NCBI GenBank assembly: GCA_036524855.1 | Contig: DATDBL010000347.1 | Span: 1-28,045 of the forward strand | Direction: 5' to 3' | DNA from: Aldersonia sp036524855 | Lineage (GTDB): Bacteria; Actinomycetota; Actinomycetes; Mycobacteriales; Mycobacteriaceae | Length of the DNA stretch: 28,045 nucleotides | Shown here: positions 1 to 7,567 of the stretch, piece after piece | Numbering within the stretch: position 1 is the stretch's first letter | Layout: each line of letters begins with the position of its first letter | Notes under the pieces: generated by a model | What the model was told of the DNA's origin: nothing | Seen by the model: the letters and a program-made list of their open reading frames with translations, nothing else | Databases searched by the model: none | Translations under genes and position numbers: made by a program

Positions 1-225
1 GATCAATTCCGCGAGCGCCGCCCCGTCGGTGACGTCGAGGGACCGCGCGATCACCGATCCGGTGTGCTCCCGCAGGCGCGTCGCCGCCTCGTCGAGCCGT
101 CCCTGGTCGCGGCCGCAGATCGCGACCTGCGCGCCCCGCGAGGCGAGCAACTCTGCTGTGGCCAGGCCGAGCCCGGCCGATCCGCCGGTGACGATCACGC
201 GCATGCCGTCGTACTCACGCTCCAT
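1..225 (-). CDS. SDR family oxidoreductase, N-terminal fragment (window edge)
   Basis: Only the first 75 residues lie in the window; the gene runs off the left edge. They show the start of a Rossmann fold: a beta strand followed by the glycine-rich cofactor motif TGGSAGLG at residues 13-20, which fits the TGxxxGxG signature of classical short-chain dehydrogenases. A basic residue after the second strand (CGRD) suggests NADP(H) preference, which is an inference. The ATG at 225 is chosen because GGAGGAG lies about 8 bases upstream. The start overlaps the last 11 bases of the hydratase gene, so the two are probably translationally coupled and this is the last visible gene of the minus-strand operon. 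The catalytic Tyr and Lys are outside the window, so the substrate cannot be guessed. Confidence 0.85.
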   Translation of the reverse strand, partial: MEREYDGMRVIVTGGSAGLGLATAELLASRGAQVAICGRDQGRLDEAATRLREHTGSVIARSLDVTDGAALAELI

Positions 226-1036
226 GGTGGGTCTCCTCCGCGTCGAGGCGGCTGTCGTCGAAGGTCACGTCGACAGTGCCGATATGTGGATAGTGGGCAA
301 CATACGTGCCGCGCTGTGCCCGGATGGGCGGTGTAAAGGTGCCGCTGGCCACGACCGTGCCAACCGGCAGGTCCACGCCGTGACGCCGTGCCGCGGCGAT
401 CAGCCACGCCAGCGCCGCGAGTAGTGATCCGTAGGCGTTGGTGGCGCGACCGCGCGACACCGCCCCGTCGGGATGGCGCACCTCGACCGTGAGGGCGTCG
501 ATGTCGGCGGCCGACGACCGTGTCCAGTCGGCGCCGGCGACGACGAAACCCGCGACCGCGTTGTCGGCGACCAGTCCCCCGAGCGTGAGGTTCGGTAGTT
601 CTCCCGGAGGCCACCACTCCCGGAACCGGGAGGTGGGCACCTCGAGTCCCGCCGCGACCTCCACGCAGTCGGCGAGTTCGTCGCCCGGATCCGGCACCCG
701 GATGAGACGCAGCAGCAGTTCCGGTTCGACGAGGGGGTCGTTCGCGCCGGCGAGATCGATGCGCGCTCCCGCCGCGAGCAGGTGCGCGTCCGTCAACACG
801 CCGTAGACCGGTTCGCTGGCACCGATCAGGTCACGGTCGGCCGCGCCGGTGCAGCTGATCTTGAAACCGGCCCGACGCACGCCCCACCGTCGGGCCAGGC
901 GGTCGATCACCTCGTGCTGCAGCCGGTAGGCCCGCTCGAGCGGCAGTGCGTTGAGCCCGTCGGGAATCGGAGCCGTCGTGGCGCCCGCCGAGTCCGGCTC
1001 GCGGTACGCGGTACAGACGGTGTCGGAGAGAGTCAC
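215..1036 (-). CDS. 2-keto-4-pentenoate hydratase / 4-oxalocrotonate decarboxylase-like protein (MhpD family)
   Basis: A 273-residue protein of the fumarylacetoacetate-hydrolase-like MhpD/DmpE/DmpH family, whose members hydrate 2-hydroxypenta-2,4-dienoates or decarboxylate 4-oxalocrotonate late in aromatic meta-cleavage. Visible family marks are GFKIS at 57-61, the metal-binding pair E104/E106 in VEPELL, a third candidate ligand E132 (LEVPTSR), LVADNA at 155-160, and the C-terminal SGTFTPP segment followed by HIGTVDV. The length matches the family. The start is GTG at 1036: it overlaps the TGA of the upstream oxidoreductase as GTGA, and GGAGG lies 5 bases upstream. A longer open frame to 1372 only runs antisense through that upstream gene. 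Hydratase and decarboxylase cannot be separated from sequence alone, and no ring-cleavage dioxygenase is visible nearby. Confidence 0.85.
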   Translation of the reverse strand: MTLSDTVCTAYREPDSAGATTAPIPDGLNALPLERAYRLQHEVIDRLARRWGVRRAGFKISCTGAADRDLIGASEPVYGVLTDAHLLAAGARIDLAGANDPLVEPELLLRLIRVPDPGDELADCVEVAAGLEVPTSRFREWWPPGELPNLTLGGLVADNAVAGFVVAGADWTRSSAADIDALTVEVRHPDGAVSRGRATNAYGSLLAALAWLIAAARRHGVDLPVGTVVASGTFTPPIRAQRGTYVAHYPHIGTVDVTFDDSRLDAEETHHGA

Positions 1037-4000
1037 GCGGCCTCCGCCCAGTCCAACAACTCGGCCACGCCCGTGTCCGGCAGCGGTACCCGCATGGTGG
1101 CCGCGATCTCGCCACGCACCTCGAGATAGCCGCGCAGGTTGCGCAGCTTCACGTCGTCGTAGCCACGGACCTGCGCCACCGCGCCGAGCAGGTCGCAGGC
1201 CTGCCAGTAGGTTTCGACCTCGAGGCGCGAGCGTACGGCCGCGACGAGTCCGACGTAGTCGTCGATCAGGGCGCGCTCGATGCGGCGCATCAGGGTGTAC
1301 CCGAACGGGTCGGCGTGGGTGCCGCGCACGACCTTCATTGTGGCGAGCCCGGCGAACGCCGGCTTGAACCACGGCCCGACCGTGATCTTTCGTTTCATGC
1401 CGAGGGATTTCAGCACCGGCGGGTGCAGCTTCCAGGAGACCTTGGCGCCGGGTCCGAACTCCCGCTCGATCGCGGCCCGCGCGGACTGCAGGCGGTGCAG
1501 CCGAGCCACCTCGTATTCGTCCTTGTAGGCCATGAGCCGGTGCAGTTGCTCGGCGACGATCGTCGTCGCACGCAGGTCGGTGTCCCCGACCGCCCGGTCA
1601 CGTCGGGCGAAGTCGGCCACGACGCGCAGGTATTCCTCGGCGTAGCGGCGGTTCTGGTAGGCGACCAGATCGCGGTACCGCAGCGACAGCGTGTGCGTGA
1701 GCGCGGGCGGCAACCCGAGCGCGCTCACCGCCGGCACCGGTTCGGCGTCCGACGTGCCGGTGTCGATCAGATCGTCGACGAGGGCCGGGTTCGCCGCAAG
1801 CGCCCGTCCCCAGGCGAAGGCGTTGAGGGTCTGCTCCACGGCAACTCCCTGCCGACGGATCGCCTCCGCTATCGATGCGGGCGCGAGCGGCAGCGCACCG
1901 GTCTGCACGGCGACGCCGAGGAGAACGGCGTTGCCCGCCATGTGATTGCCGGTCACGGCCTGCGCGAGTGCCTGCGCGTCCAGGTAGCGGTTCGCCCCGC
2001 CGCGACTGGTGGCGTCCACGGTGTGGCGGATCTGGGTCAGTGTCGGGTACGGAATCGACGGATCGATCGCCATCTGCGCGGTCGGCGCGACGCTCGTGCT
2101 GGCCACCACGACCGACCGCCGCGCCGCCAGCGGCGCGAGGTTCTCCGGCGTCATCAGCGTCAGCAGGTCGAACGCGAGCACGAGATCGGCACCACCGGCG
2201 TCGATCCCCGCCGTCGGTTCGGGTGTGCCCTCGGCGTGGATCAGGATCTGCGAGACCACGGGCCCGGCCTTGACGGTGTTACCGGTCAGATCCAGCGTGC
2301 GTGCACGGCGGCCCTCGATCATCGCGGCTTCGGCCACGACGGCGCTGACGGAGACGACGCCGGTGCCACCGATGCCGGTCATGTGGACGGCAAACCGCGA
2401 GAAGTCCGCGTGCACAGGCTCGGTCACCGCCGGCGGTTGCTTCGCGGCGACGGTGGGTCGGGTGGCGTTGCGGGTGTCGACCTCCATGAACGACGGGCAG
2501 TCCCCGTCCAGGCACGAGTAGTCGACGTTGCACGAGGACTGGTGGATCGTCGTCTTGCGTCCGAACTCGGTCTCGACGGGTTGGACGCTCAGGCACTGCG
2601 ACTTCGCGTTGCAGTCGCCGCAGCCCTCACACACCCGGTCGTTGATCGCGACCCGGGTGGTGGGACGGGTGCCCTTGTCCTTCCACCGTCGGCGCCGATC
2701 GGCGGCACACTGCTGATCGTGGATCAACACGGTCACGCCGGGGACGCGTGCCAATTCTTCCTGCGCCGCTACGATTTCGTCGCGCGGACGCACCTTGACC
2801 CCGCGCGGGAGGCGCACCCACCGGTACTTCGCCGGGTCGTCGGTGGTGATGACGACCTTGCGCACTCCTTCGGCGAGCAGGTTGCGGACGAGATCCGGCA
2901 CCGACATCCCACCCGAAATATCTTGTCCCCCGGTCATTCCGACGGTGCCGTTGAGGAGGATCTTGTAGGTCATCGTCGCGCGGGCCGCGACCGCCCAGCG
3001 GATCGCCAGGCTCGCGGAATGGTGGAAGGTGCCGTCGCCGACGTTCTGGATGATGTGGTTCGTCGTGACGAACGGCGCCATGCCGATCCACTGGGCGCCC
3101 TCACCGCCCATCTGGGTGTAGCCGGAGATGTCGCCGTACTCGTCGCGGTCGACGAGCAGGCCGAGCAGGTGGCACCCGATGCCGGCGCCGACCTTCGCGT
3201 CGAGGGGAGCCTTGAGGCCGGTGCTGTGCGGGCACCCGCTGCAGAAGAACCCCGTGCGTGCCGTGGTGAGCGGGAGCAGCGTGCGCGGACCGGCAGGCCG
3301 CGCGGCAGCGGGTGCGATTATGCCCGCCACTCCGAGGTCGGAGAGCACCCGACGCAGCGTCGTCGCCACCAGGTCGACGGTGAACTCGCCGTGATCAGGC
3401 AGAATCGCGCGCGTGGGGTCCGACTTGCCGAGAACCACTGGCGCACCGGCACGTCCGTAGAGCGCGTCCTTGATCGCGGCCTCGAGGAACGGTCGCTTCT
3501 CCTCGACGACGACGATCGTCTCCAGTCCGTCGGCGAATTCGGCCCATTCGGCGGCCGCGATCGGGAACAGCAGCGACACCTTCTTCACGCGGCAACCGGC
3601 GCGCTCGAGTGCGTTGTCGTCGAGCCCGAGCTTGTCCAGCGCAGCCCGCAGGTCGTAATAGGTCTTGCCCGGCGCGACGATCCCGATGCTCGCCCCCGGC
3701 GCGGGCACGACAACGGGGTTCAGGTCGTTGAGGCGTGCGTACTCGGCCGCGACCTGCTGGCGCACCGCGAGATCGCGTTCCGCGGCCACCATCGCGATGC
3801 CGGCGTCGTCGAGGCGTAGCTGCGGCACGAAAGTCGTTCCGTCCGACTGCACGCGCGGCAGGATGGGGAACACGTCCGCGGAGTCGACGACGCCCGATCC
3901 GTCCGCGACGGCGGTGACCATCTTCAGCGTCGTCCACAGTCCGCTCACCCGTGAAAGGGCGTAGGCGTGCAGGCCGAGGTCGACGATCTCCTGCGCGGTG

Positions 4001-4527
4001 CCCGGGAAGAACACCGGGATACCCCAGCTCGTCAGGGTCGGGACACTGTCGCTCGGATACACCGTCGCGTTGGGCTTGGGGTCGTCGCCGGCTACGAGGA
4101 CTACCCCGCCGTGTCGCGCCGTGCCGCGCATGTTGCCGTGGTGCAGCGCATCTCCCGCGCGGTCGACACCGGGAGCCTTGCCGTACCACATCGCGAACAC
4201 GCCGTCGACGAGCGCGTCGTCGGATTCGGTGACGGTCTGGCTGCCCCACACGGCCGTGGCCGCGAGTTCCTCGTTGAGGCCGGGCCGATGGTGGATCCCG
4301 AGCGTCGCGAGTGCCTCCTTGTCCCGTTCGAGCAGGTCGTGCAGCTTGGCGACCGGCGATCCCGGGTACCCGGACACGAACCCTCCGGTGCGCAACCCCG
4401 CCCGACGGTCGAGCCGGGCCTGCTCGGTGAGGATCCGCGCCAGCGCCTGCATTCCGGTCAGGCGCTGCGCGGTCGATTCCGGCTCGGACGGCGGTGCGGG
4501 CAGCGGCAGATCGACGATCTGAGTCAT
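1033..4527 (-). CDS. Fused indolepyruvate-type 2-oxoacid:ferredoxin oxidoreductase
   Basis: A 1164-residue single-chain enzyme of the indolepyruvate ferredoxin oxidoreductase group, which oxidatively decarboxylates aryl or branched 2-oxoacids to acyl-CoA using thiamine diphosphate, Fe-S clusters and ferredoxin. Seen in order: an N-terminal pyrimidine-binding domain with GYPGSP (53-58); C429 and C432 (CSGCPH); the ThDP motif GDGT at 497-500 ending near N526; a ferredoxin-like Cys cluster C633, C636, C639, C645, C666, C672, C677; and a gamma domain starting with GIGGTGV (718-724). The fused form of about 1150-1170 residues is known from aerobic proteobacteria and actinobacteria. The ATG at 4527 is 32 bases after the transporter stop, and the 3' end overlaps the hydratase by GTGA. 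The substrate is unknown: an aryl-pyruvate or a 2-oxoacid from the neighbouring hydratase route are both possible. Confidence 0.92.
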   Translation of the reverse strand: MTQIVDLPLPAPPSEPESTAQRLTGMQALARILTEQARLDRRAGLRTGGFVSGYPGSPVAKLHDLLERDKEALATLGIHHRPGLNEELAATAVWGSQTVTESDDALVDGVFAMWYGKAPGVDRAGDALHHGNMRGTARHGGVVLVAGDDPKPNATVYPSDSVPTLTSWGIPVFFPGTAQEIVDLGLHAYALSRVSGLWTTLKMVTAVADGSGVVDSADVFPILPRVQSDGTTFVPQLRLDDAGIAMVAAERDLAVRQQVAAEYARLNDLNPVVVPAPGASIGIVAPGKTYYDLRAALDKLGLDDNALERAGCRVKKVSLLFPIAAAEWAEFADGLETIVVVEEKRPFLEAAIKDALYGRAGAPVVLGKSDPTRAILPDHGEFTVDLVATTLRRVLSDLGVAGIIAPAAARPAGPRTLLPLTTARTGFFCSGCPHSTGLKAPLDAKVGAGIGCHLLGLLVDRDEYGDISGYTQMGGEGAQWIGMAPFVTTNHIIQNVGDGTFHHSASLAIRWAVAARATMTYKILLNGTVGMTGGQDISGGMSVPDLVRNLLAEGVRKVVITTDDPAKYRWVRLPRGVKVRPRDEIVAAQEELARVPGVTVLIHDQQCAADRRRRWKDKGTRPTTRVAINDRVCEGCGDCNAKSQCLSVQPVETEFGRKTTIHQSSCNVDYSCLDGDCPSFMEVDTRNATRPTVAAKQPPAVTEPVHADFSRFAVHMTGIGGTGVVSVSAVVAEAAMIEGRRARTLDLTGNTVKAGPVVSQILIHAEGTPEPTAGIDAGGADLVLAFDLLTLMTPENLAPLAARRSVVVASTSVAPTAQMAIDPSIPYPTLTQIRHTVDATSRGGANRYLDAQALAQAVTGNHMAGNAVLLGVAVQTGALPLAPASIAEAIRRQGVAVEQTLNAFAWGRALAANPALVDDLIDTGTSDAEPVPAVSALGLPPALTHTLSLRYRDLVAYQNRRYAEEYLRVVADFARRDRAVGDTDLRATTIVAEQLHRLMAYKDEYEVARLHRLQSARAAIEREFGPGAKVSWKLHPPVLKSLGMKRKITVGPWFKPAFAGLATMKVVRGTHADPFGYTLMRRIERALIDDYVGLVAAVRSRLEVETYWQACDLLGAVAQVRGYDDVKLRNLRGYLEVRGEIAATMRVPLPDTGVAELLDWAEAA

Positions 4528-4559
4528 GGTTGGGGAAGCCTTTCAGGTGCTGTCGCGGT

Positions 4560-5909
4560 TCAGGACGCGGCCGAATACGCCGTGCTGGGTGCGGATTCGC
4601 CGTCGACGCGGGTGGGAGCGGTTTCGCGCGCACCCCGCGCGCAGAGCAGCGAGACGATCCCGAGACCGACCATGTACAGCGCGATCGACCAGCTACCGCC
4701 GGTCCATTCGAGCAGGAACAACGCAACCATCGGGGCGGTACCGGCTACGATGGCCGTGCAGGCCTGGTAGGCCAGATTCACTCCCGTGCAACGCACTTCG
4801 GGTGGAAACAATTCGGCGAACCAGGATGCCTCGACTTGGTTGCACATGAACTGGGCAGTCAACCCGATGAACAGCCCGACCGTGATCAACACGCCCGTGC
4901 CGGTGTCGACGAGCCAGAACATCGGGAATGCACCCACGATCAGAACGACGCAACCGGCGAGAAAGACCGTGCGTCGACCCACGCGGTCGGCCGCGATTCC
5001 GAACGTCCAACTCGTCGCGAGAATGGCGACATAGGCGACACCGATCGCAAGCATCATCGTCGTCGTGGGGATCTCCAGTCGTACAACAGCGTACGACAGC
5101 ATGAAGGTCGCGACGATCTGCGCGGTGGCCGCGGTGCCGACGTGCGCGCCGAAGACCCGCAGCACGACCCGCCACTGCGCTCGCAGGGTGCGCACGATGG
5201 GCGTCCTGGCGCTCTGCTGGGCTGCGATGTCCTTGAACACGTCGGTCTCGTCGACGCGCATCCGCAGGAACAGCGCCAGCGCGATCAGAGCAACGCTGGC
5301 GATGAACGGAACTCGCCACCCCCAATCGAGGAACTGCGCCTCGGACATACTCGCCTTCAGCAGGAGCGTGAGCCCGAGCCCGGTGAGGAACCCGATGCCC
5401 GACGCGTAGGCGACGAAGCTGGTGTAGAACGCGCGGCGGTTGGCCGGCGCGTGCTCGAGAATGAGCGTCGTCGCCCCCGACCACTCGCCGCCGAGTGCGA
5501 TCCCCTGCACGATGCGCAGAACGATCAGCAGTATGGGAGCGAACACGCCGATCGTGGCGTAGGTGGGCAGGAATCCGATCAGGGCCGTCGCCAGGCCCAT
5601 GAGGAGCATCGATGCGACGAGCATCGGTCGCCGGCCGTACCGGTCGCCGTAGTAGCCGAGCAGCACGCCACCCAGCGGCCGGGCCAGGAAGCCCGCCGCG
5701 AACGTGCCCAGCGAAGCGATCATCGCCTGCACCGGCTCGAGGTTGGCGAAGAACAACGTGTGGAAGACCGTCGACGCCATCAGGGCGAAGACCATGAAGT
5801 CGAACCACTCGATGACGGTGCCGACCATGCCGGTCACGGTTGCGCGGCGCACCATCGCGAGGTCGATGACGGGGTCGGGGGGCTGCGGTTCACGGGAGTG
5901 TGTCGTCAC
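4560..5909 (-). CDS. MFS transporter, metabolite:H+ symporter (MHS/ShiA-like) family
   Basis: A 449-residue, 12-helix inner-membrane transporter. Diagnostic MHS-family features are the first-helix motif GTVIEWFDF, the loop motif RPLGG...GDRYGRRP between helices 2 and 3, RIVQGIALGGEWSG in helix 4, and DRVGRR after helix 7. Relatives carry shikimate, dicarboxylates, 2-oxoglutarate, betaine or aromatic acids, so a small carboxylate is the likely cargo. The start is taken as GTG at 5909 because GGAGAG sits about 6 bases upstream and the protein then begins about 25 residues before the first helix. The longer frame to 6053 adds a low-complexity leader without homology marks. It is the first gene of the operon with the 2-oxoacid oxidoreductase (32-bp gap), so it probably imports that pathway's substrate. 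Confidence 0.9.
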   Translation of the reverse strand: MTTHSREPQPPDPVIDLAMVRRATVTGMVGTVIEWFDFMVFALMASTVFHTLFFANLEPVQAMIASLGTFAAGFLARPLGGVLLGYYGDRYGRRPMLVASMLLMGLATALIGFLPTYATIGVFAPILLIVLRIVQGIALGGEWSGATTLILEHAPANRRAFYTSFVAYASGIGFLTGLGLTLLLKASMSEAQFLDWGWRVPFIASVALIALALFLRMRVDETDVFKDIAAQQSARTPIVRTLRAQWRVVLRVFGAHVGTAATAQIVATFMLSYAVVRLEIPTTTMMLAIGVAYVAILATSWTFGIAADRVGRRTVFLAGCVVLIVGAFPMFWLVDTGTGVLITVGLFIGLTAQFMCNQVEASWFAELFPPEVRCTGVNLAYQACTAIVAGTAPMVALFLLEWTGGSWSIALYMVGLGIVSLLCARGARETAPTRVDGESAPSTAYSAAS

Positions 5910-5966
5910 GAAGGTCTCTCCTCGTCGATCTGGTGTCGGTGAGTTGGGCAGCGCGACGTCGGAACG

Positions 5967-5986
5967 CTCGGCCGGACTCGGCCGGA
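5967..5986. repeat. Tandem 10-bp repeat upstream of the transporter operon
   Basis: CTCGGCCGGA occurs twice in direct succession 58 bp upstream of the transporter start. A one-helical-turn period places both copies on the same DNA face, so it could be a tandem binding site. It could also be chance in GC-rich DNA. On the minus strand each unit reads TCCGGCCGAG. Confidence 0.5.
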
Positions 5987-6082
5987 AGGCTGTTTCTCGT
6001 TCCTGTGTGGCGCAGCTCATACAGCATCTCACCGGGCCCATCGGCTCCGACATTGACGAACGCGAGATCTTCGACCGCTCAA

Positions 6083-6099
6083 TTCGTGGATTTCACGAA
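6083..6099. promoter_or_regulatory. Candidate operator: TTCGTG-N5-CACGAA palindrome
   Basis: A perfect 6-bp inverted repeat with a 5-base spacer lies in the 197-bp gap between the pucR stop and the transporter start, about 175 bp upstream of the latter. Its size fits a dimeric HTH regulator. The rest of this gap (5910-6106) shows no open reading frame of its own. No clear -10/-35 pair could be assigned. Confidence 0.45.
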
Positions 6100-6106
6100 A
6101 CGCGCG

Positions 6107-7288
6107 TCAGAGAGACGCCGCGCTCTCCGGACTGCCGCCATCGGCCTCCGCGAGCGTCACCGTAATCCTCGAGGCTGCGAGTCCGTCGGGGGTGAAGACG
6201 TCCCACCCGGTGAGCTGGGCCCATCGATCGAGCCGGTACTTGGCGGTGTTCGGGTGGATGTGCAGGCGTCCCGCGGTCGCGGTGACCGAGAAGCGGGAGA
6301 CGAGGAACGCGCTGACCGCCGCGGCGAGGTGGGGGTTCTCCCGCGCCACCGTGAGCCCGGTCGCGACCAGGTAGGCGATGCGGTGTGGTTGCGAGACGAG
6401 CAACGCGGCCGGCCACTCCTCGGTGAAGTCGACGACGGGGCGCGACGGGGTGCAGGCGGCGAGCGCGGAGGCCGCGTCCGCGAGGCTGGCCGCGGCGCCG
6501 CCGATCCCACTGCCTCGTGTACCGATTCCGACACGGACGTCGAGCAGGTCGCGAAGCATCGCCGCCGTGGCGTTCGCGTCGATGTTCTGGCCGATCACAA
6601 CGGCACGCTCGGCGGTGTCGAGCGCGCAGTGCGCCGGCGTTCCGGTGAGCCGGTCGTTGACCACGTCGACCGCTGCCGCGGTCGTCGGGTCGGTGCAGAG
6701 CGACTGAAAGTCGCCGCGCGGGTCGAATCCGAGCGCCGTCGCCACCGCCGAGACCTGCTGGACGGGCGGCGCGTCCGAGTGAAGCAGCGATACCAGCCGG
6801 GAACGCATCTCCTGCCGGTTGATCTGGGCCCGGGCCGTTTCGGCAGAATGCGCCACCGCGAATGCCGAACTCGAGCGGTGCACCCAGGTCCACAACAGCG
6901 AAACCTCGTGGGAGAGTTCCGAGGTCACCTCCGGACCTTGCCGGATCGCCCGCGTCAGCAGGTAGTTCCACAACTCGCGGTAGACGACGTGGTAGCCCTC
7001 GATCGCGTCGACGAGCGGGATACCGAAGCTCGCCCGGTCGCGCCCGATCGTCTCGGCATGACGCAGAGCCTCGGGCGTGGGCTGGGTGCCGTCGCGGAGC
7101 CCGGTGACGATCATGGATACGCCGTAGCGGCTGTCGGTTCGGTGCCGCTCGAGCGGAAAGCTCGCGTACGACGGGGCGTTGCGCCGGATCGCGGTGACGA
7201 CGTCGTCGGTGAGCTCGTCGCAGTTCGCTGCCACCTCGTCCCACAACGCGACAATCGCCGGGCTCCGGGGTCTCGGGGATTTCACCAT
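6107..7288 (-). CDS. PucR-family transcriptional regulator
   Basis: A 393-residue regulator. The C-terminus carries the PucR-type helix-turn-helix (residues about 332-375), including the characteristic stretch HPNTAKYRLDR and the following LTGWD. The middle contains a degenerate GGDEF-like/CdaR region typical of this family, and the N-terminus is helical. PucR proteins control purine, sugar-acid, amine or aromatic catabolism. The ATG at 7288 is selected because AGGTGG lies just upstream; a longer frame to 7423 would run through the control region and its palindrome. The gene is divergent from benA (280 bp apart) and co-directional with the transporter/oxidoreductase operon, so it could control either one, both, or itself. 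Which it does cannot be told from sequence. Confidence 0.9.
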   Translation of the reverse strand: MVKSPRPRSPAIVALWDEVAANCDELTDDVVTAIRRNAPSYASFPLERHRTDSRYGVSMIVTGLRDGTQPTPEALRHAETIGRDRASFGIPLVDAIEGYHVVYRELWNYLLTRAIRQGPEVTSELSHEVSLLWTWVHRSSSAFAVAHSAETARAQINRQEMRSRLVSLLHSDAPPVQQVSAVATALGFDPRGDFQSLCTDPTTAAAVDVVNDRLTGTPAHCALDTAERAVVIGQNIDANATAAMLRDLLDVRVGIGTRGSGIGGAAASLADAASALAACTPSRPVVDFTEEWPAALLVSQPHRIAYLVATGLTVARENPHLAAAVSAFLVSRFSVTATAGRLHIHPNTAKYRLDRWAQLTGWDVFTPDGLAASRITVTLAEADGGSPESAASL

Positions 7289-7404
7289 ATACCACCTGTA
7301 TCTATCGCGATCGGCACTGGTCGGATTGCGATGGTATGTGAGATCCGCGAGGTGAAGCGAACTCGACGAGGCCCGGGCGTCGCCACCTGTCTGGCGTTTG
7401 TCCG

Positions 7405-7423
7405 ATGTTCGGATCGCGAACAT
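7405..7423. promoter_or_regulatory. Candidate operator: ATGTTCG-N5-CGAACAT palindrome
   Basis: A perfect 7-bp inverted repeat with a 5-base spacer (19 bp in all) sits between the divergent pucR and benA genes, 145 bp upstream of benA. It is a good candidate site for PucR, BenR or another dimeric regulator. Its geometry resembles the 17-bp palindrome at 6083-6099, with the same spacer length and a TTCG element in the left arm. Confidence 0.55.
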
Positions 7424-7436
7424 GTATCCGAAGGGG

Positions 7437-7453
7437 TCCTAGGTAGTCCTAGG
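7437..7453. promoter_or_regulatory. Tandem TCCTAGG pair, 10-bp period
   Basis: TCCTAGG is present twice with starts exactly 10 bp apart, and each CCTAGG core is itself palindromic. CCTAGG is unusual in GC-rich DNA. The pair lies between the 19-bp palindrome and the CRP-like site in the benA upstream region, so it is a candidate tandem operator. No protein can be assigned. Confidence 0.5.
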
Positions 7454-7464
7454 CATTTACCCGG

Positions 7465-7480
7465 TGTGACTCGAACCACA
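7465..7480. promoter_or_regulatory. Candidate CRP/GlxR-type binding site
   Basis: TGTGA-N6-CCACA, one mismatch from the TGTGA-N6-TCACA consensus of CRP-family regulators such as corynebacterial GlxR. It is centred about 95 bp upstream of the benA start codon. Carbon-source control of benzoate operons by a CRP-type protein would be expected. Occupancy is an inference. Confidence 0.45.
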
Positions 7481-7531
7481 AGCCTGGCAGGGTTGGGGTC
7501 ATCGCTCGACGGACAGCCCCGTTCAGCACAC

Positions 7532-7546
7532 CGGGTTGATCACCCG
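7532..7546 (+). promoter_or_regulatory. Small hairpin in the benA leader
   Basis: CGGGT-TGATC-ACCCG can form a 5-bp stem with a 5-base loop just before the benA ribosome-binding site (GGAGGA at about 7556-7561). It may affect translation or mark an operator. It is weak as evidence by itself. Confidence 0.25.
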
Positions 7547-7567
7547 CGGACCTCTGGAGGACACTCG

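Noticed and set aside
1315..3819. 834-codon plus-strand frame opposite the 2-oxoacid oxidoreductase
   Set aside because: It is a typical high-GC antisense shadow (His/Arg/Gly/Val-rich) with no motif, while the minus strand has clear catalytic motifs.
7437..7453. CRISPR or satellite repeat
   Set aside because: There are only two short units with a 3-base gap; an operator pair is more plausible.
5900..7567. Long N-terminal extension of the benA frame (open from 5900)
   Set aside because: It is antisense to the PucR gene and compositionally a GC-rich shadow. BenA homology and the GGAGGA site begin at 7568.
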